64,000 bases of DNA from Aliiroseovarius lamellibrachiae (lineage in GTDB: Bacteria; Pseudomonadota; Alphaproteobacteria; Rhodobacterales; Rhodobacteraceae), in contig NZ_JAHEVJ010000001.1 of the NCBI RefSeq assembly GCF_018599245.1, positions 372,001-436,000 of the forward strand, in the 5' to 3' direction. This document shows, piece by piece, positions 9,707-20,037 of this stretch (within the stretch, counting starts at the first letter, position 1; each line of letters begins with the position of its first letter). Below the pieces are notes generated by a model. It saw only the letters and a program-made list of their open reading frames with translations. It searched no databases and was not told where the DNA came from. A program made the position numbers and the translations under genes.

Positions 9707-10189
9707 CTAACGATTGCGTAGAAGGCAATGCAGGGTGTGCAAACAAAAGGCCGCCCCTTCGCGCAGGATGTTTTTGACCAGAATATGGGGCCGCATCGTT
9801 TTGGCCGATGGGCTGCTAGAGCGCGCCACAAGCCCAAGGCGGCGCGCCATCAGTCGCGCGCGCGGCGCGTGAAACGCATCTGTGACCAAAACCACCTCGG
9901 CCCCTTTGGGCAGAAGCGGGCAGGATAGCGAGATATTTTCCCATGTGGTGCGCGACATCTCTTCGAGCAGGATGCGGTTTTGCGGCACGCCGGCATCTTT
10001 AAGAATGCCGGCCAGCACCTCGGCCTCGCTGCGTCCGGACGGGGACATGCCGCCGGTGGTGATGATCAGATCAACACGCCCCTCTTTCCACAGCTGTGCC
10101 GCGTGCTGGCCGCGCCGTAAAAGCGTGGGCGAGGGGGATCCATCGGCCAGGACCATCGCCCCCAACACCATGCCCACCTGTTGGGTCAT
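9707..10189 (-). CDS. YdcF-like DUF218 protein
   Basis: A 160-residue DUF218 domain protein. It shows the family pattern VGMVLGAMVLADGSPSPTLLRR, then VDLIITTGG, SEAEVLAGILKDAGVPQNRILLEE and TWENI. DUF218 proteins have a Rossmann-like fold and a few are linked to envelope metabolism; the biochemical role is not settled. There is no membrane segment. Its start overlaps the end of the upstream lipoprotein gene by four bases, so the two are co-translated. Confidence 0.85.
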   Translation of the reverse strand: MTQQVGMVLGAMVLADGSPSPTLLRRGQHAAQLWKEGRVDLIITTGGMSPSGRSEAEVLAGILKDAGVPQNRILLEEMSRTTWENISLSCPLLPKGAEVVLVTDAFHAPRARLMARRLGLVARSSSPSAKTMRPHILVKNILREGAAFCLHTLHCLLRNR

Positions 10190-10563
10190 TCCGGGAATTC
10201 AGCCACACAGGCGGCAGCGGCTTTTTGCACGCTGGGCTGTTCTTTTCGGATCAGGGTTTTCAGCGCAGAAAGCTTGCGCTTTTCCTCGGCGACGTCAATC
10301 GCCACAGGGGTTTCAACGGTGCGGTGATCGTGGTCGATGCAGGAATAGGTCGACCCGTCCGGTTTGGTGCAGATTTCGACCGTGGGCACCAGAATGGTCT
10401 GGCGATGAATGGCATAGCCGCGCGCCAGGTTTCCCTCGATCCGGGTGACATCCCGCTGGGCCTGGCGCAGGGCTTTTGACGCTTTGGCGATGCATTGTTT
10501 TTGCGGCGTGGCGCAGGCTGCGAGGGTCAAGAGGAGCGTGACTAAGGTGATGTGTCGAAACAT
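10186..10563 (-). CDS. Putative lipoprotein of unknown function
   Basis: A 125-residue protein with a lipobox LAAC at residues 13-16 after a short hydrophobic signal. The mature part has a coiled-coil-like helix (ASKALRQAQRDVTRIEGNL), then ICTKPDGSTYSCIDHDHRTVETPVAID with a potential disulfide pair. I do not recognise a family. It is coupled to the DUF218 gene. Confidence 0.78.
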   Translation of the reverse strand: MFRHITLVTLLLTLAACATPQKQCIAKASKALRQAQRDVTRIEGNLARGYAIHRQTILVPTVEICTKPDGSTYSCIDHDHRTVETPVAIDVAEEKRKLSALKTLIRKEQPSVQKAAAACVAEFPE

Positions 10564-10744
10564 GGGGCCTCCGAAAGAATATCCGCATCATAGCAGCAAG
10601 TTGGGGGGCAGACACCCCAAAACAACCGTCGGAAATGTCAAAGCGCGCGACCTGATGTGAAACGGCGGGTGCGGGTTTAAAGAAAAGATTTCAATGTATT
10701 CAGGGATGTCTTCTGTCTCTCGCGGCCTCGAATACCCTAGGTGA

Positions 10745-10782
10745 AAATGCCAAAGGCACCTGAGGTGGCCCCAGGTGCCTTT
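10745..10782 (-). terminator. Terminator of the lysE-choWV transcript
   Basis: A perfect 11-bp inverted repeat (AAAGGCACCTG at 10752-10762 and CAGGTGCCTTT at 10772-10782) stands 25 bp beyond the choV stop. On the minus strand it is followed by a loose T-rich stretch. Confidence 0.8.
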
Positions 10783-10806
10783 CGTGGTTTGTCGGGTTTC
10801 GCAACC

Positions 10807-11844
10807 CTATCCGATGTTTGACAAGCCGCGCGGGTCAAGAAGACCCGCAATCGCCTGCGCGCGGCTGACGTCGCCAATCAACACGCCATCATGCATGACC
10901 GACACACGGTTTTCCGTATCGGTCATCAGCTCAAGGATCTCGCGGACCGGGGTGAATTTCCCCACCTGCAACGGCAGCACTTCGGTCGGGGCATCCATGA
11001 CATCGCGGGCGGTCAACACCCCAAGTGGGTTCATATGGGCGACAAATTCGGCCACATAATCGTCCACAGGATTGGTGAAAATATCGCGCGGGGTGCCACA
11101 TTGGACAATGCGCCCGCCTTCCATAATCGCGATGCGGTCGCCCAGTTTGAAGGCCTCGTCGAGATCGTGAGAGACAAAGATAATGGTGCGTTTCAGCTTG
11201 TCCTGAAGCTCAATCAGCTCGTCTTGCAAACGCGCGCGGATCAAGGGGTCAAGGGCCGAAAATGGTTCGTCCATCAAGAGGATCGGTGCATCGGTGGCAA
11301 AGGCGCGGGCAAGCCCCACACGTTGTTGCATCCCACCCGACAATTCGCCCACTTTGCGGTCCGCCCAGTCGGATAGGTTCACAAGCTGAAGCTGTTCATC
11401 AACCTTGCCGTCGCGTTCGGCTTTGGCCATGCCCGCAAGCTCCAACCCAAGGCCGACATTCTCGCGGACAGACCGCCACGGGAGCAAGCCGAACTGTTGG
11501 AACACCATGGCGACGTGGTTTTGGCGAATGCGGCGCAAGGTGGCGGCATCTGAATTGGTGACGTCGACCAAGCCATTGCCATCATTGACCTTTACTGCGC
11601 CACGCACCACGGGGTTCAACCCGTTCACCGCGCGCAAAAGCGTGGATTTGCCAGACCCGGACAGGCCCATCAGCACCAGAATTTCACCCTCTTCCACGGT
11701 CAAAGAGCAATTGTGAACGCCCAGCACCTGGCCGGTTTCGGTTTGCACTTGGGCGCGATCTTTGCCCGCATCCATGGCCGGAAGGGCGCTTTCAGGACGT
11801 TCGCCAAAGACGATGGACACATTGTCGAATTCTACAGCAGTCAT
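10807..11844 (-). CDS. choV: Choline ABC transporter, ATP-binding protein
   Basis: A 345-residue ABC ATPase. Walker A is GLSGSGKST, the Q-loop VFQQFGLLPWRSV, the signature LSGGMQQRVGLARA, Walker B ILLMDEPFSALD and the H-loop FVSHD. It has a C-terminal extension with CBS-like sequence, as in ProV/OpuA proteins. The N-terminal insertion between the first strand and Walker A is typical of ChoV. It powers choline uptake with ChoW and ChoX, feeding the divergent bet operon. The start overlaps the choW stop by four bases. Confidence 0.93.
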   Translation of the reverse strand: MTAVEFDNVSIVFGERPESALPAMDAGKDRAQVQTETGQVLGVHNCSLTVEEGEILVLMGLSGSGKSTLLRAVNGLNPVVRGAVKVNDGNGLVDVTNSDAATLRRIRQNHVAMVFQQFGLLPWRSVRENVGLGLELAGMAKAERDGKVDEQLQLVNLSDWADRKVGELSGGMQQRVGLARAFATDAPILLMDEPFSALDPLIRARLQDELIELQDKLKRTIIFVSHDLDEAFKLGDRIAIMEGGRIVQCGTPRDIFTNPVDDYVAEFVAHMNPLGVLTARDVMDAPTEVLPLQVGKFTPVREILELMTDTENRVSVMHDGVLIGDVSRAQAIAGLLDPRGLSNIG

Positions 11845-12677
11845 GATGAACGCTCCACTCGCAGCATGCGGTCAAGGGCGATGGCAACCGCAACGATCAC
11901 CAGCCCGCTTTCAAATCCAAGGGCCGCATTCACGGTATTCAAGGCGCGCACGACCGGAACCCCAAGGCCGTCAGCGCCCACCAAAGCGGCGATGACAACC
12001 ATCGACAGCGACAGCATGATGGTTTGGTTCAGGCCCGCCATGATTTGTGGGAAGGCAGAGGGCAGTTCGATTTTAACCAGCGTTTGCATGCGGGTGGCAC
12101 CAAATGCTTCGCCCGCTTCGGTCAGCGCGGTGGACACCTGACTGACCCCCAATTGGGTCAGGCGGATGGGGGCCGGGATGACGAAGATGAAGGTCGCCAC
12201 AAGGCCGGGCACCATGCCAATGCCAAACAGCACAATCATCGGGATCAGATAAACGAATGTCGGGATCGTTTGCATCATATCAAGGACCGGTAAGATCGTT
12301 TTGAAGAACCGCGGATTGTGGGCCGAATAGATACCGATCGGCACGCCCACGCCCATGCAGAAAATCACTGCAAAGACAATCAGCGTCAGGCTTTCGGTGG
12401 TTTCTTCCCAATAGCCTTGGTTCAAAACGTAAAGAAAGCACAGCACAACAACCGCCACACGAGGCCAGCTGCGTTGCAGACCCCATGTTAACGCGCCAAA
12501 GAGCGCGATAATGACCAACGCGGGCGGCAGCTGTAACAGCCACAGTAACCCGTCGATCCCATTTCCGAGAAAGTCGTCGATTGCATCAAAGAGGGGGCCG
12601 AAATTATCGGTCAGCCAATCAAAACCGGCGGCAATTGTTTTGCCAATCGGAAGCTTTGTGTCGGTCAGCCAGTCCAA
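11841..12677 (-). CDS. choW: Choline ABC transporter, permease
   Basis: A 278-residue inner-membrane permease of the ProW type. Hydrophobic segments include LPPALVIIALFGALTWGL and LIVFAVIFCMGVGVPIGIY, and the EAA loop reads EAFGATRMQTLVKIELPSAFPQIMAG. It forms the choline channel with ChoV. It lies three bases downstream of a lysE-type gene and overlaps choV. Confidence 0.93.
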   Translation of the reverse strand: MDWLTDTKLPIGKTIAAGFDWLTDNFGPLFDAIDDFLGNGIDGLLWLLQLPPALVIIALFGALTWGLQRSWPRVAVVVLCFLYVLNQGYWEETTESLTLIVFAVIFCMGVGVPIGIYSAHNPRFFKTILPVLDMMQTIPTFVYLIPMIVLFGIGMVPGLVATFIFVIPAPIRLTQLGVSQVSTALTEAGEAFGATRMQTLVKIELPSAFPQIMAGLNQTIMLSLSMVVIAALVGADGLGVPVVRALNTVNAALGFESGLVIVAVAIALDRMLRVERSS

Positions 12678-12680
12678 GGG

Positions 12681-13295
12681 TTAGTGCCTTTCGCTGAGGG
12701 CCATGGTCAGCCCTGAGAAAATGAGAAACCCGCCGACGCCCCGGTTGAGCCGGTGCAATCGTATGGGGGTGAGAAAGCCTTTCATCCCGGTTCCCAGACC
12801 CGCGTAAAGCGCCACAGCAAGCAGCTCTAGCACCAGAAACAACACACCCAGAACCGCGTATTGCGGGGCCAGCGGTTGGGTCAGGTCGGTGAATTGGGGA
12901 AAAAAGGCGGTAAAGATCGCAATCGCTTTGGGATTGCCGATCGCAATCAGAAAATCACGGCGCATCAAGTCGCGCACTCGCAAATCCACGTTTGAGCGTG
13001 CAGCATCTGGTTTCGGCGCACGCCACATGCGCCAGCCAACATACACCAGATACGCGGCCCCTGCGTATTTCACGGCGGCAAAGGCCGTGGCCGAGGCGGC
13101 CAAGATGGCACCAAGCCCAAGTCCCACCAGCACGATCATAAGCGCAAAGGGCAACATCCGCCCCATCCCCCCCGCAACCGCGCGCCAAAACCCCAAACGA
13201 GAGGCATTTGCAAAGGCCAGCACATTGTTTGGCCCGGGGGCCGCATTCAGCGCAAAGCAGGCTGGGATAAACAAGGCAAAAGCGGTGAGGGGCAT
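12681..13295 (-). CDS. LysE/RhtB-family exporter inside the cho operon
   Basis: A 204-residue membrane protein with the family start LTAFALFIPACFALNAAPGPNNVLAF and about six hydrophobic segments; LIAIGNPKAIAIFTAFFPQF is the conserved motif after the third segment. Members export amino acids or related amines. I chose the ATG at 13295 (MPLTAFALF), because the upstream extension is not membrane-like. It sits between choX and choW behind a terminator-like hairpin. A role in exporting a choline or betaine derivative is only a guess. Confidence 0.87.
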   Translation of the reverse strand: MPLTAFALFIPACFALNAAPGPNNVLAFANASRLGFWRAVAGGMGRMLPFALMIVLVGLGLGAILAASATAFAAVKYAGAAYLVYVGWRMWRAPKPDAARSNVDLRVRDLMRRDFLIAIGNPKAIAIFTAFFPQFTDLTQPLAPQYAVLGVLFLVLELLAVALYAGLGTGMKGFLTPIRLHRLNRGVGGFLIFSGLTMALSERH

Positions 13296-13333
13296 GGAAG
13301 ATCCGGTGAAAGCCATGTGAAACGGGGAGATGC

Positions 13334-13377
13334 AAAAAACCCCTCCCCACGCACAATCATGCACATGGGAAAGGGTT
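13334..13377 (-). terminator. Hairpin between choX and lysE-choWV
   Basis: On the minus strand a 14-bp stem (AACCCTTTCCCATG with CGTGGGGAGGGGTT, four G-U pairs) is followed immediately by TTTTTT. It lies 17 bases past the choX stop. It has the form of a rho-independent terminator, but the rest of the transporter is downstream. Partial readthrough would give more binding protein than permease. Confidence 0.82.
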
Positions 13378-13393
13378 GCGTTATGTGGGGGAA

Positions 13394-14326
13394 TTACAGA
13401 CCCAGCGCGCCTTTGACAGCGGCCACCGCATCGCCACCGTCTTTGGTGGTTACGCCGTCCAGCCATGCCATGAACGCATCCGGGTTGGCTTTCAACCAAG
13501 CCGACGCGGCATCTGTTGCCTCTTGGCCATCGTCCAGAATGGCGGCCATAATTTCATTTTCCATCGCCAGTGAAAACTCGAGGTTTTGCAAAAGCTTACC
13601 GGTGTTGGCACATTCAGTCACATAGCCCGCACGGGTGTTGGTATCGACCACAGCGCCGCCGAAGTTCGGGCCAAAGTAATCGTCACCACCGGTCAGATAG
13701 GTCATTTCAAAGTTGGCGTTCATTGGGTGGGGTTCCCAACCAAGGAAAACAACAGGATCGCCTTTTTTGTCGGCGCGGGCCACTTGGGCCAGCATGCCCT
13801 GCTCAGAGCTTTCGGCTACTTCGATGTCTTTCATGCCAAAGGCGTCGGCGTCGATCATGGATTGAATCAGGCGGTTGCCGTCATTGCCCGGCTCGATGCC
13901 GTAGATCTTGCCCTTAAGCGCGTCTGCGTGCTTGGCGATGTCGCCAAAGTCCGCGATGCCCAGATCGGCGGCGGCTTTGTTCACAGCCAGCGTGTATTTC
14001 GCGCCTTCAAGGTTGGTGCGCACGGTGTCGACGGTTTTCGCCTCACGGTAGGGCGCAAGGTCGGCTTCCATCGTCGGCATCCAGTTGCCAAGGAACACAT
14101 CAACGTCGCCTTTGGCCAGCGAAGTATAGGTCACGGGCACGGACAGAACCTTGATGTCGGTGTCATAGCCAAGCGCCTCAAGCACAACACTTGTTGCGGC
14201 GGTTGTTGCGGTGATGTCGGTCCAGCCCACGTCTGAGAAGACGATTTTGTCGCAATGGCCGTCCGCCATAGCGGTGCCAGCAGAGGCCACAAGGGCCAGG
14301 GTGGAGAGTGTGGATTTAAATGTCAT
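13394..14326 (-). CDS. choX: Choline ABC transporter, periplasmic binding protein
   Basis: A 310-residue OpuAC/ProX-type binding protein with signal peptide MTFKSTLSTLALVASAGTAMADG. The mature protein has VFSDVGWTDITATTAATSVVL, DVDVFLGNWMPTMEADLAPY and VVFLGWEPHPMN; the tryptophans and tyrosines correspond to the aromatic cage that binds the choline headgroup. The ATG at 14326 has AGGGAG eight bases upstream and is preferred over one at 14371. It is the first gene of the minus-strand transporter operon and is divergent from betI. Confidence 0.93.
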   Translation of the reverse strand: MTFKSTLSTLALVASAGTAMADGHCDKIVFSDVGWTDITATTAATSVVLEALGYDTDIKVLSVPVTYTSLAKGDVDVFLGNWMPTMEADLAPYREAKTVDTVRTNLEGAKYTLAVNKAAADLGIADFGDIAKHADALKGKIYGIEPGNDGNRLIQSMIDADAFGMKDIEVAESSEQGMLAQVARADKKGDPVVFLGWEPHPMNANFEMTYLTGGDDYFGPNFGGAVVDTNTRAGYVTECANTGKLLQNLEFSLAMENEIMAAILDDGQEATDAASAWLKANPDAFMAWLDGVTTKDGGDAVAAVKGALGL

Positions 14327-14520
14327 AGGTCGCTCCCTGTTATTTGGTGCGGTTTCAAAGTCGCGGGGCAAGGGAAATGGACAAAACCGTCCATTTCGCG
14401 CTTGGCTGCGACACTACCCCAGCCCGTGCCAAGGTGAAACCGCCTTTCATTGTTGCCCTTCGCATCACGCCTCCTCTGGGTGTCACGAACGGCATTGGTG
14501 TTGATTGATGTTTTTTATTG

Positions 14521-14534
14521 ATTGACGAGTCAAT
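14521..14534. promoter_or_regulatory. BetI-type operator candidate
   Basis: ATTGACGAGTCAAT has perfect 6-bp arms around two bases. It sits in the 254-bp divergent choX-betI spacer, inside an AT-rich stretch (TTTTTTATTGATTGAC on the left side). BetI repressors bind palindromes of this general kind in bet promoters and release them with choline. It is 47 bp upstream of the betI start. Confidence 0.7.
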
Positions 14535-14580
14535 TAAAAAAACGCAAGCCTGTGTAAGAAATATGATCAGGAACCTCAGA

Positions 14581-15162
14581 ATGCCAAAGATTGGAATGGA
14601 ACCCATTCGGCGCAAAGCCCTTGTTAACGCAACGATTTTTGAGATCGGGCGGGCCGGAACATTGGATGTGACAGTCAGCCAGATCGCAAAGCGCGCTGGG
14701 ATGTCTTCGGCCTTGGCTCACCACTACTTTGGCGGGAAAGATCAGATATTCCTTGCGGCGATGCGCCATATTCTGTCCGTTTACGGGGCGCAGGTGCGCG
14801 CGGCGTTGCTGGTTGCAAAAACGCCCCGTGACCGGGTCGAAGCGATCATTCATGCCAATTTCGAAGCCGGAAACTTTCGCCCCGAAGTGATCAGCGCGTG
14901 GCTGAATTTCTATGTGTTGAGCCAGTCGATGGACGGGGCGCGGCGGCTGTTGCGGGTGTATCAGCACCGGTTGCATTCCAACCTTGTGCATCCGCTGCGT
15001 GATCTTGTGGGGGACGATGCACATGAGGTGGCCGACATGATCGCGGCGATGATTGACGGCCATTACATCCGCCACGCCCTGCGCGAGGACACGCCCTCGG
15101 GCAAGCGGGCGACGAAACAAGTTCTGGAGTTTCTGGAACTCATGCTGGAGGCACGTAAATGA
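14581..15162 (+). CDS. betI: Choline-responsive TetR-family repressor
   Basis: A 193-residue TetR regulator. The N-terminus PKIGMEPIRRKALVNATIF and helix-turn-helix VTVSQIAKRAGMSSALAHHYF match BetI, as does the C-terminal AAMIDGHYIRHALR. BetI represses the bet genes and is relieved by choline. I start at 14581 (MPKIGMEP), as in other BetI proteins, with AGGAAC upstream; an in-frame start at 14518 lies within the operator. It overlaps betC by four bases. Confidence 0.93.
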   Translation: MPKIGMEPIRRKALVNATIFEIGRAGTLDVTVSQIAKRAGMSSALAHHYFGGKDQIFLAAMRHILSVYGAQVRAALLVAKTPRDRVEAIIHANFEAGNFRPEVISAWLNFYVLSQSMDGARRLLRVYQHRLHSNLVHPLRDLVGDDAHEVADMIAAMIDGHYIRHALREDTPSGKRATKQVLEFLELMLEARK

Positions 15163-16667
15163 CCAACCCGAACATCCTCATCATCATGGTGGATCAGTTA
15201 AATGGCACGCTGTTTCCTGATGGGCCGGCAGAGTGGTTGCATGCCCCCAACCTCAAGAAACTCGCCGCGAAATCCGTGCGGTTTCAAAACGCCTATACCG
15301 CGTCGCCCTTATGTGCGCCGGGGCGGGCGTCGTTTATGTCCGGTCAGCTTCCGCGCCGCACCGGTGTTTATGACAATGCCGCGGAATTCAAATCCGACAT
15401 CCCGACCTATGCCCATCACCTGCGCCGGGCGGGGTATCAAACCGCGCTGTCCGGCAAGATGCATTTTGTTGGGCCAGACCAGATGCACGGCTTTGAAGAA
15501 CGCCTGACCACCGATATCTACCCCGCTGATTTCGGCTGGACCCCGGATTATCGCAAACCCGGCGAACGCATTGATTGGTGGTATCACAACATGGGCTCGG
15601 TCACCGGTGCTGGCGTCGCTGAGATCTCCAACCAGATGGAGTATGACGACGAGGTGGCCTATAACGCCACGCGCAAGCTTTATGATCTGGCGCGCGGCAA
15701 AGACGACCGCCCGTGGTGCCTGACCGTCAGCTTTACCCATCCCCATGATCCTTACGTGACCCGTCGCAAATACTGGGATCTGTATGAGGACTGCGCGCAT
15801 TTGCAGCCCGAGATCCCCGCGATGGATTATGAGGATCACGACCCACACGCACAGCGCATTTTTGACGCCAATGATTGGCGCAGCTTTGACATCAAAGCGG
15901 AAGACATCCAAAAATCGCGCCGGGCCTATTTCGCCAATATCTCGTACCTTGATGACAAGGTCGGCGAGATGCTGGATGTGCTGAAAGCCACGCGCCAAGA
16001 CCCGATCATTTTCTTTGTCTCGGACCACGGCGACATGCTGGGCGAACGCGGTCTTTGGTTCAAAATGAACTTCTTCGAAGGCTCCGCCCGTGTGCCCTTG
16101 ATGGTGTCTGCCCCCGGTCTGGAACCCGGCTTGGTGGAGGCTCCGGTTTCAACGCTGGACGTGACGCCTACACTTGCCGACTTGGCGGGTGTGTCGATGG
16201 AAGAGGTCATGCCGTGGGTCGATGGCGAAAGCCTTGTGGGCTTGGCCAAAGGCGATGAACGCACCAGCCCGGTGGCGATGGAATATGCGGCCGAGGCGTC
16301 TTATGCGCCGCTGGTGTCGCTGCGGTATGGCAAGTGGAAATACAACCGTTGTGCGCTCGACCCGGATCAGCTGTTTGATCTGGAAGCTGATCCGCATGAG
16401 CTTGTGAACCTTGCCGGTGATCCCGCCCACGATGGCACGCTTATGACCCTACGCGCGAAATCCGAAGCGCGTTGGGATCTGGCGGCTTACGACAACGAAG
16501 TGCGTGAAAGTCAGGCGCGGCGTTGGGTGGTTTATGAGGCGCTCAGAAACGGGGCCTATTTCCCGTGGGATTATCAGCCGCTTCAGCAAGCCTCTGAACG
16601 CTATATGCGCAACCACATGAATTTGGACAATCTCGAAGAAAATCAACGCTTTCCACGCGGAGAGTGA
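15159..16667 (+). CDS. betC: Choline-sulfatase
   Basis: A 502-residue alkaline-phosphatase-fold sulfatase. The formylglycine motif is CAPGR with Cys52 (C-x-P-x-R), the N-terminal metal site is [12 protein letters not shown], and [12 protein letters not shown] carries the second metal aspartate and histidine. It hydrolyses choline-O-sulfate to choline and sulfate in the cytoplasm. The C-terminal region [19 protein letters not shown] is characteristic of BetC. Co-transcription with betI, betB and betA links choline sulfate to glycine betaine. Confidence 0.94.
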   Translation: MTNPNILIIMVDQLNGTLFPDGPAEWLHAPNLKKLAAKSVRFQNAYTASPLCAPGRASFMSGQLPRRTGVYDNAAEFKSDIPTYAHHLRRAGYQTALSGKMHFVGPDQMHGFEERLTTDIYPADFGWTPDYRKPGERIDWWYHNMGSVTGAGVAEISNQMEYDDEVAYNATRKLYDLARGKDDRPWCLTVSFTHPHDPYVTRRKYWDLYEDCAHLQPEIPAMDYEDHDPHAQRIFDANDWRSFDIKAEDIQKSRRAYFANISYLDDKVGEMLDVLKATRQDPIIFFVSDHGDMLGERGLWFKMNFFEGSARVPLMVSAPGLEPGLVEAPVSTLDVTPTLADLAGVSMEEVMPWVDGESLVGLAKGDERTSPVAMEYAAEASYAPLVSLRYGKWKYNRCALDPDQLFDLEADPHELVNLAGDPAHDGTLMTLRAKSEARWDLAAYDNEVRESQARRWVVYEALRNGAYFPWDYQPLQQASERYMRNHMNLDNLEENQRFPRGE

Positions 16668-16729
16668 CAGGAATTGCCCACCAGGGGCGAACGGACAGGG
16701 GCGATGGCGCCCAAGATGAAAGAACGAAC

Positions 16730-18190
16730 ATGACCTATGAGACCCAACCCAAAGCCAGCCACTTTATCGGCGGCGAATATGTCGAAGACACCAATGGTGC
16801 GCCGATTGACGTGATCTATCCGGCCACGGGCGAAGTGGTGGCGCGGGTGCATTCCGCGACCCCTGCGATCATTGAACGGGCTGTCAAAGCCGCGCGCGGC
16901 GCACAGGCTGAATGGGAAGCAATGTCCGGCACGGAACGTGGCCGTATTTTGCGCCGCGCCTCAGACATTATCCGCGAGCGGAACCACGAGTTGTCTGTGC
17001 TGGAAACCTATGACACCGGCAAACCGTATCAGGAAACCTCGGTGGCGGATGCCACGTCAGGCGCGGATGCGCTGGAGTATTTTGGCGGGCTTGCGGGCGC
17101 GTTGACCGGCGAGCATATCCAGCTGCCCGGTGGCGATTTTGTCTATACCCGCCGCGAGGCGCTGGGTGTGTGTGTGGGCATTGGGGCATGGAACTACCCC
17201 ACCCAGATCGCCTGTTGGAAAGGCGCGCCAGCAATGGCCTGCGGCAACACGATGATCTTTAAACCGTCGGAAACCACACCGCTTTGCGCGTTGAAAGTTG
17301 CCGAGATCCTGGTCGAAGCGGGCGCCCCTGCGGGTGTTTACAACGTGGTGCAAGGCTACGGTGATGTGGGGGCGGCCCTTGTGACCCATGATGATGTGGA
17401 CAAGGTGTCCTTGACCGGATCCGTGCCCACCGGGCGAAAGGTCTATGCCGCCGCCGCAGAAGGCATGAAGCACGTCACGATGGAATTGGGTGGCAAGTCG
17501 CCGATGATCGTCTTTGATGATGCGGATGTGGACGCCGCCGTATCAGGCGCCATCTTGGGCAACTTCTATTCCACCGGTCAGGTCTGTTCCAACGGCACGC
17601 GGGTGTTTGTGCAAAAGGGCATCAAAGAGGCGTTCCTTGCGCGCCTGTCCGAGCGGTTGGAAAATGCGGTGATCGGCGACCCGATGGATCCCGAAACCAG
17701 CTTTGGCCCGATGGTGTCTGAAAATCAGCTGAACATCGTGATGGGTTATATTGCCAAAGGTCAGGAAGAGGGGGCCACGCTGTCTTATGGCGGCGCGCGC
17801 ATTGAGGGCGACGGCTATTACCTGCAACCCACTGTCTTCTCGGATGTGACCGACGATATGACCATCGCCCGAGAAGAGATTTTTGGCCCCGTCATGGCGG
17901 TGCTTGATTTCGAGGGTGAGGCCGAAGTGTTGGCGCGTGCCAATGACACCGAATTTGGTCTGGCGGCAGGGGTCTTTACCCAAGATATCACCCGCGCGCA
18001 CCGCGTTGTCGCCGGGTTTGAGGCCGGCACCTGCTTTATCAATTCCTACAATGACGCGCCCGTCGAGGCGCCCTTTGGCGGGTCAAAAGCGTCTGGCGTG
18101 GGGCGTGAAAACTCCAAGGCCGCGATTGAACATTATTCCGAGCTCAAAACCGTTTACGTGCGGATGAGTCCGATCGAAGCGCCGTTCTAA
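16730..18190 (+). CDS. betB: Betaine-aldehyde dehydrogenase
   Basis: A 486-residue NAD(P)-dependent aldehyde dehydrogenase. It shows the nucleotide-binding [11 protein letters not shown], the catalytic glutamate in [18 protein letters not shown], and the catalytic cysteine in [15 protein letters not shown]. It oxidises betaine aldehyde to glycine betaine. The ATG at 16730 gives the standard family N-terminus ([15 protein letters not shown]); a GTG at 16664 overlaps betC and adds 22 atypical residues. Confidence 0.94.
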   Translation: MTYETQPKASHFIGGEYVEDTNGAPIDVIYPATGEVVARVHSATPAIIERAVKAARGAQAEWEAMSGTERGRILRRASDIIRERNHELSVLETYDTGKPYQETSVADATSGADALEYFGGLAGALTGEHIQLPGGDFVYTRREALGVCVGIGAWNYPTQIACWKGAPAMACGNTMIFKPSETTPLCALKVAEILVEAGAPAGVYNVVQGYGDVGAALVTHDDVDKVSLTGSVPTGRKVYAAAAEGMKHVTMELGGKSPMIVFDDADVDAAVSGAILGNFYSTGQVCSNGTRVFVQKGIKEAFLARLSERLENAVIGDPMDPETSFGPMVSENQLNIVMGYIAKGQEEGATLSYGGARIEGDGYYLQPTVFSDVTDDMTIAREEIFGPVMAVLDFEGEAEVLARANDTEFGLAAGVFTQDITRAHRVVAGFEAGTCFINSYNDAPVEAPFGGSKASGVGRENSKAAIEHYSELKTVYVRMSPIEAPF

Positions 18191-18200
18191 GGATCTGATA

Positions 18201-19856
18201 ATGCAAGCAGAATATGTGATTGTTGGGGCCGGAAGCGCGGGTTGCGCCATGGCGTACCGGCTGGCTGAGGCGGGCAAGAAAGTGATTGTGATTGAACATG
18301 GCGGCACCGATGCTGGCCCGTTCATTCAGATGCCTGCCGCCCTGTCCTATCCGATGAACATGAAAACCTATGACTGGGGGTTCATGACCGAACCTGAACC
18401 GCATTTGGATGGGCGCAGCTTGGTTACACCGCGTGGCAAAGTCATCGGTGGATCAAGCTCGATCAACGGGATGGTTTATGTGCGCGGTCATGCACGCGAC
18501 TTTGATCATTGGGCCGAACAGGGCGCAGATGGTTGGTCCTATGCCGACGTTCTTCCTTATTTCAAACGTCAGGAACATTGGCACGATGGCGGGCATGGCG
18601 GTGACGCGGATTGGCGCGGCAAAGATGGGCCGTTGCATGTGACCCGCGGCCCCCGCGAAAATCCGCTGTTTCACGCCTTTGTAGAGGCCGGGGCGCAGGC
18701 CGGATACCCGGTGACGGGCGATTATAACGGCGAGCAGCAAGAGGGCTTTGGCCCGATGGAGCAAACTGTGTGGAAAGGCCGGCGTTGGTCCGCCGCCAAC
18801 GCCTATTTGCGCCCCGCACAAGCCACCGGAAATTGCGACGTGATCCGTGCCTTTGCCCGCAAAGTGGTGATCGAAGACGGGCGTGCCGTAGGGGTTGAGG
18901 TTGAGCGTGGTGGCAAGATCGAGGTGATCAAAGCCAGCGCAGAAGTGGTGTTGGCCGCAAGCTCGATCAACTCGCCCAAACTGTTGATGTTGTCGGGTGT
19001 TGGGCCCGCCGCGCACCTGCAGGAACATGGCATTGAGGTGATCGCGGATCGGGGCGGCGTGGGGCAAAACCTGCAAGACCACCTAGAGGTCTATATGCAA
19101 TATGCCTCGAAGCAGCCGATCACGCTTTATAAATACTGGAACCTGATCTGGAAGGGGATTTTGGGGGCGCAATGGCTGTTCACCAAAAAGGGTCTTGGGG
19201 CATCGAACCAGTTTGAAAGTGCGGCCTTCATTCGGTCAAAGGCGGGTGTCGAATACCCCGATATCCAGTACCACTTCCTGCCGATCGCGGTGCGCTATGA
19301 TGGCAAAGCCGCGTCTGAAGGACATGGGTTTCAGGCCCATGTTGGGCCGATGCGCTCGCCCTCACGCGGCGAGATTACCCTGAAATCCGCTGATCCAAAT
19401 GAAGCCCCACGGATCTTTTTCAACTACATGTCCACCGATCAGGACTGGGATGATTTCCGACGTTGCATCCGCTTGACCCGCGAGATTTTCGCCCAAGATG
19501 CGTTTGAACCGTTCGTGAATTTTGAAATCCAACCGGGCGCGAAATACAACAGCGACGATGAGATCGATAGCTTTATCCGTGAACACGCCGAAAGCGCCTA
19601 TCACCCCTGTGGCACCTGCCGGATGGGGCGTGCAGACGACCCAATGGCGGTGGTCGATCCGGAGTTGCGGGTGATCGGCGTGGACGGGCTGCGCGTGGCC
19701 GACAGTTCAACCTTTCCACGCATCACCAACGGCAATCTGAACGGGCCGTCGATCATGGTCGGCGAAAAGGCCTCGGATCACATTTTGGGGCGCACCCTTG
19801 GGCGTGCGAACGAGGGGCCTTGGATCAATCCAAACTGGGAAACCAGCCAAAGATAA
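18201..19856 (+). CDS. betA: Choline dehydrogenase
   Basis: A 551-residue GMC-family flavoenzyme. The FAD motif is [17 protein letters not shown], the GMC signature is [15 protein letters not shown], and the C-terminal catalytic histidine is in [10 protein letters not shown]. It oxidises choline to betaine aldehyde and passes electrons to the respiratory chain. It begins 10 bp after betB behind AAGGATC, and a strong terminator follows. Confidence 0.95.
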   Translation: MQAEYVIVGAGSAGCAMAYRLAEAGKKVIVIEHGGTDAGPFIQMPAALSYPMNMKTYDWGFMTEPEPHLDGRSLVTPRGKVIGGSSSINGMVYVRGHARDFDHWAEQGADGWSYADVLPYFKRQEHWHDGGHGGDADWRGKDGPLHVTRGPRENPLFHAFVEAGAQAGYPVTGDYNGEQQEGFGPMEQTVWKGRRWSAANAYLRPAQATGNCDVIRAFARKVVIEDGRAVGVEVERGGKIEVIKASAEVVLAASSINSPKLLMLSGVGPAAHLQEHGIEVIADRGGVGQNLQDHLEVYMQYASKQPITLYKYWNLIWKGILGAQWLFTKKGLGASNQFESAAFIRSKAGVEYPDIQYHFLPIAVRYDGKAASEGHGFQAHVGPMRSPSRGEITLKSADPNEAPRIFFNYMSTDQDWDDFRRCIRLTREIFAQDAFEPFVNFEIQPGAKYNSDDEIDSFIREHAESAYHPCGTCRMGRADDPMAVVDPELRVIGVDGLRVADSSTFPRITNGNLNGPSIMVGEKASDHILGRTLGRANEGPWINPNWETSQR

Positions 19857-19864
19857 ACCAAAAC

Positions 19865-19892
19865 GGGCGGCTCTGAACGGGCCGCCCTTTTT
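19865..19892 (+). terminator. Terminator of the bet operon
   Basis: GGGCGGC/GCCGCCC stem with a nine-base loop followed by TTTTT, eight bases past the betA stop. Confidence 0.93.
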
Positions 19893-20037
19893 CTTGCGGC
19901 GCGAGGGGCCGCACCCTTTTCTCAATCTGCTCGTTCTCAATCTGCTCGGATAATTCGCAAATGTTTGATCCGCGTCAATGTGATGCCAATTGGCTTGGCA
20001 CACACTCTCACTGACCAAAGCAAAAGGAGACACGCGA

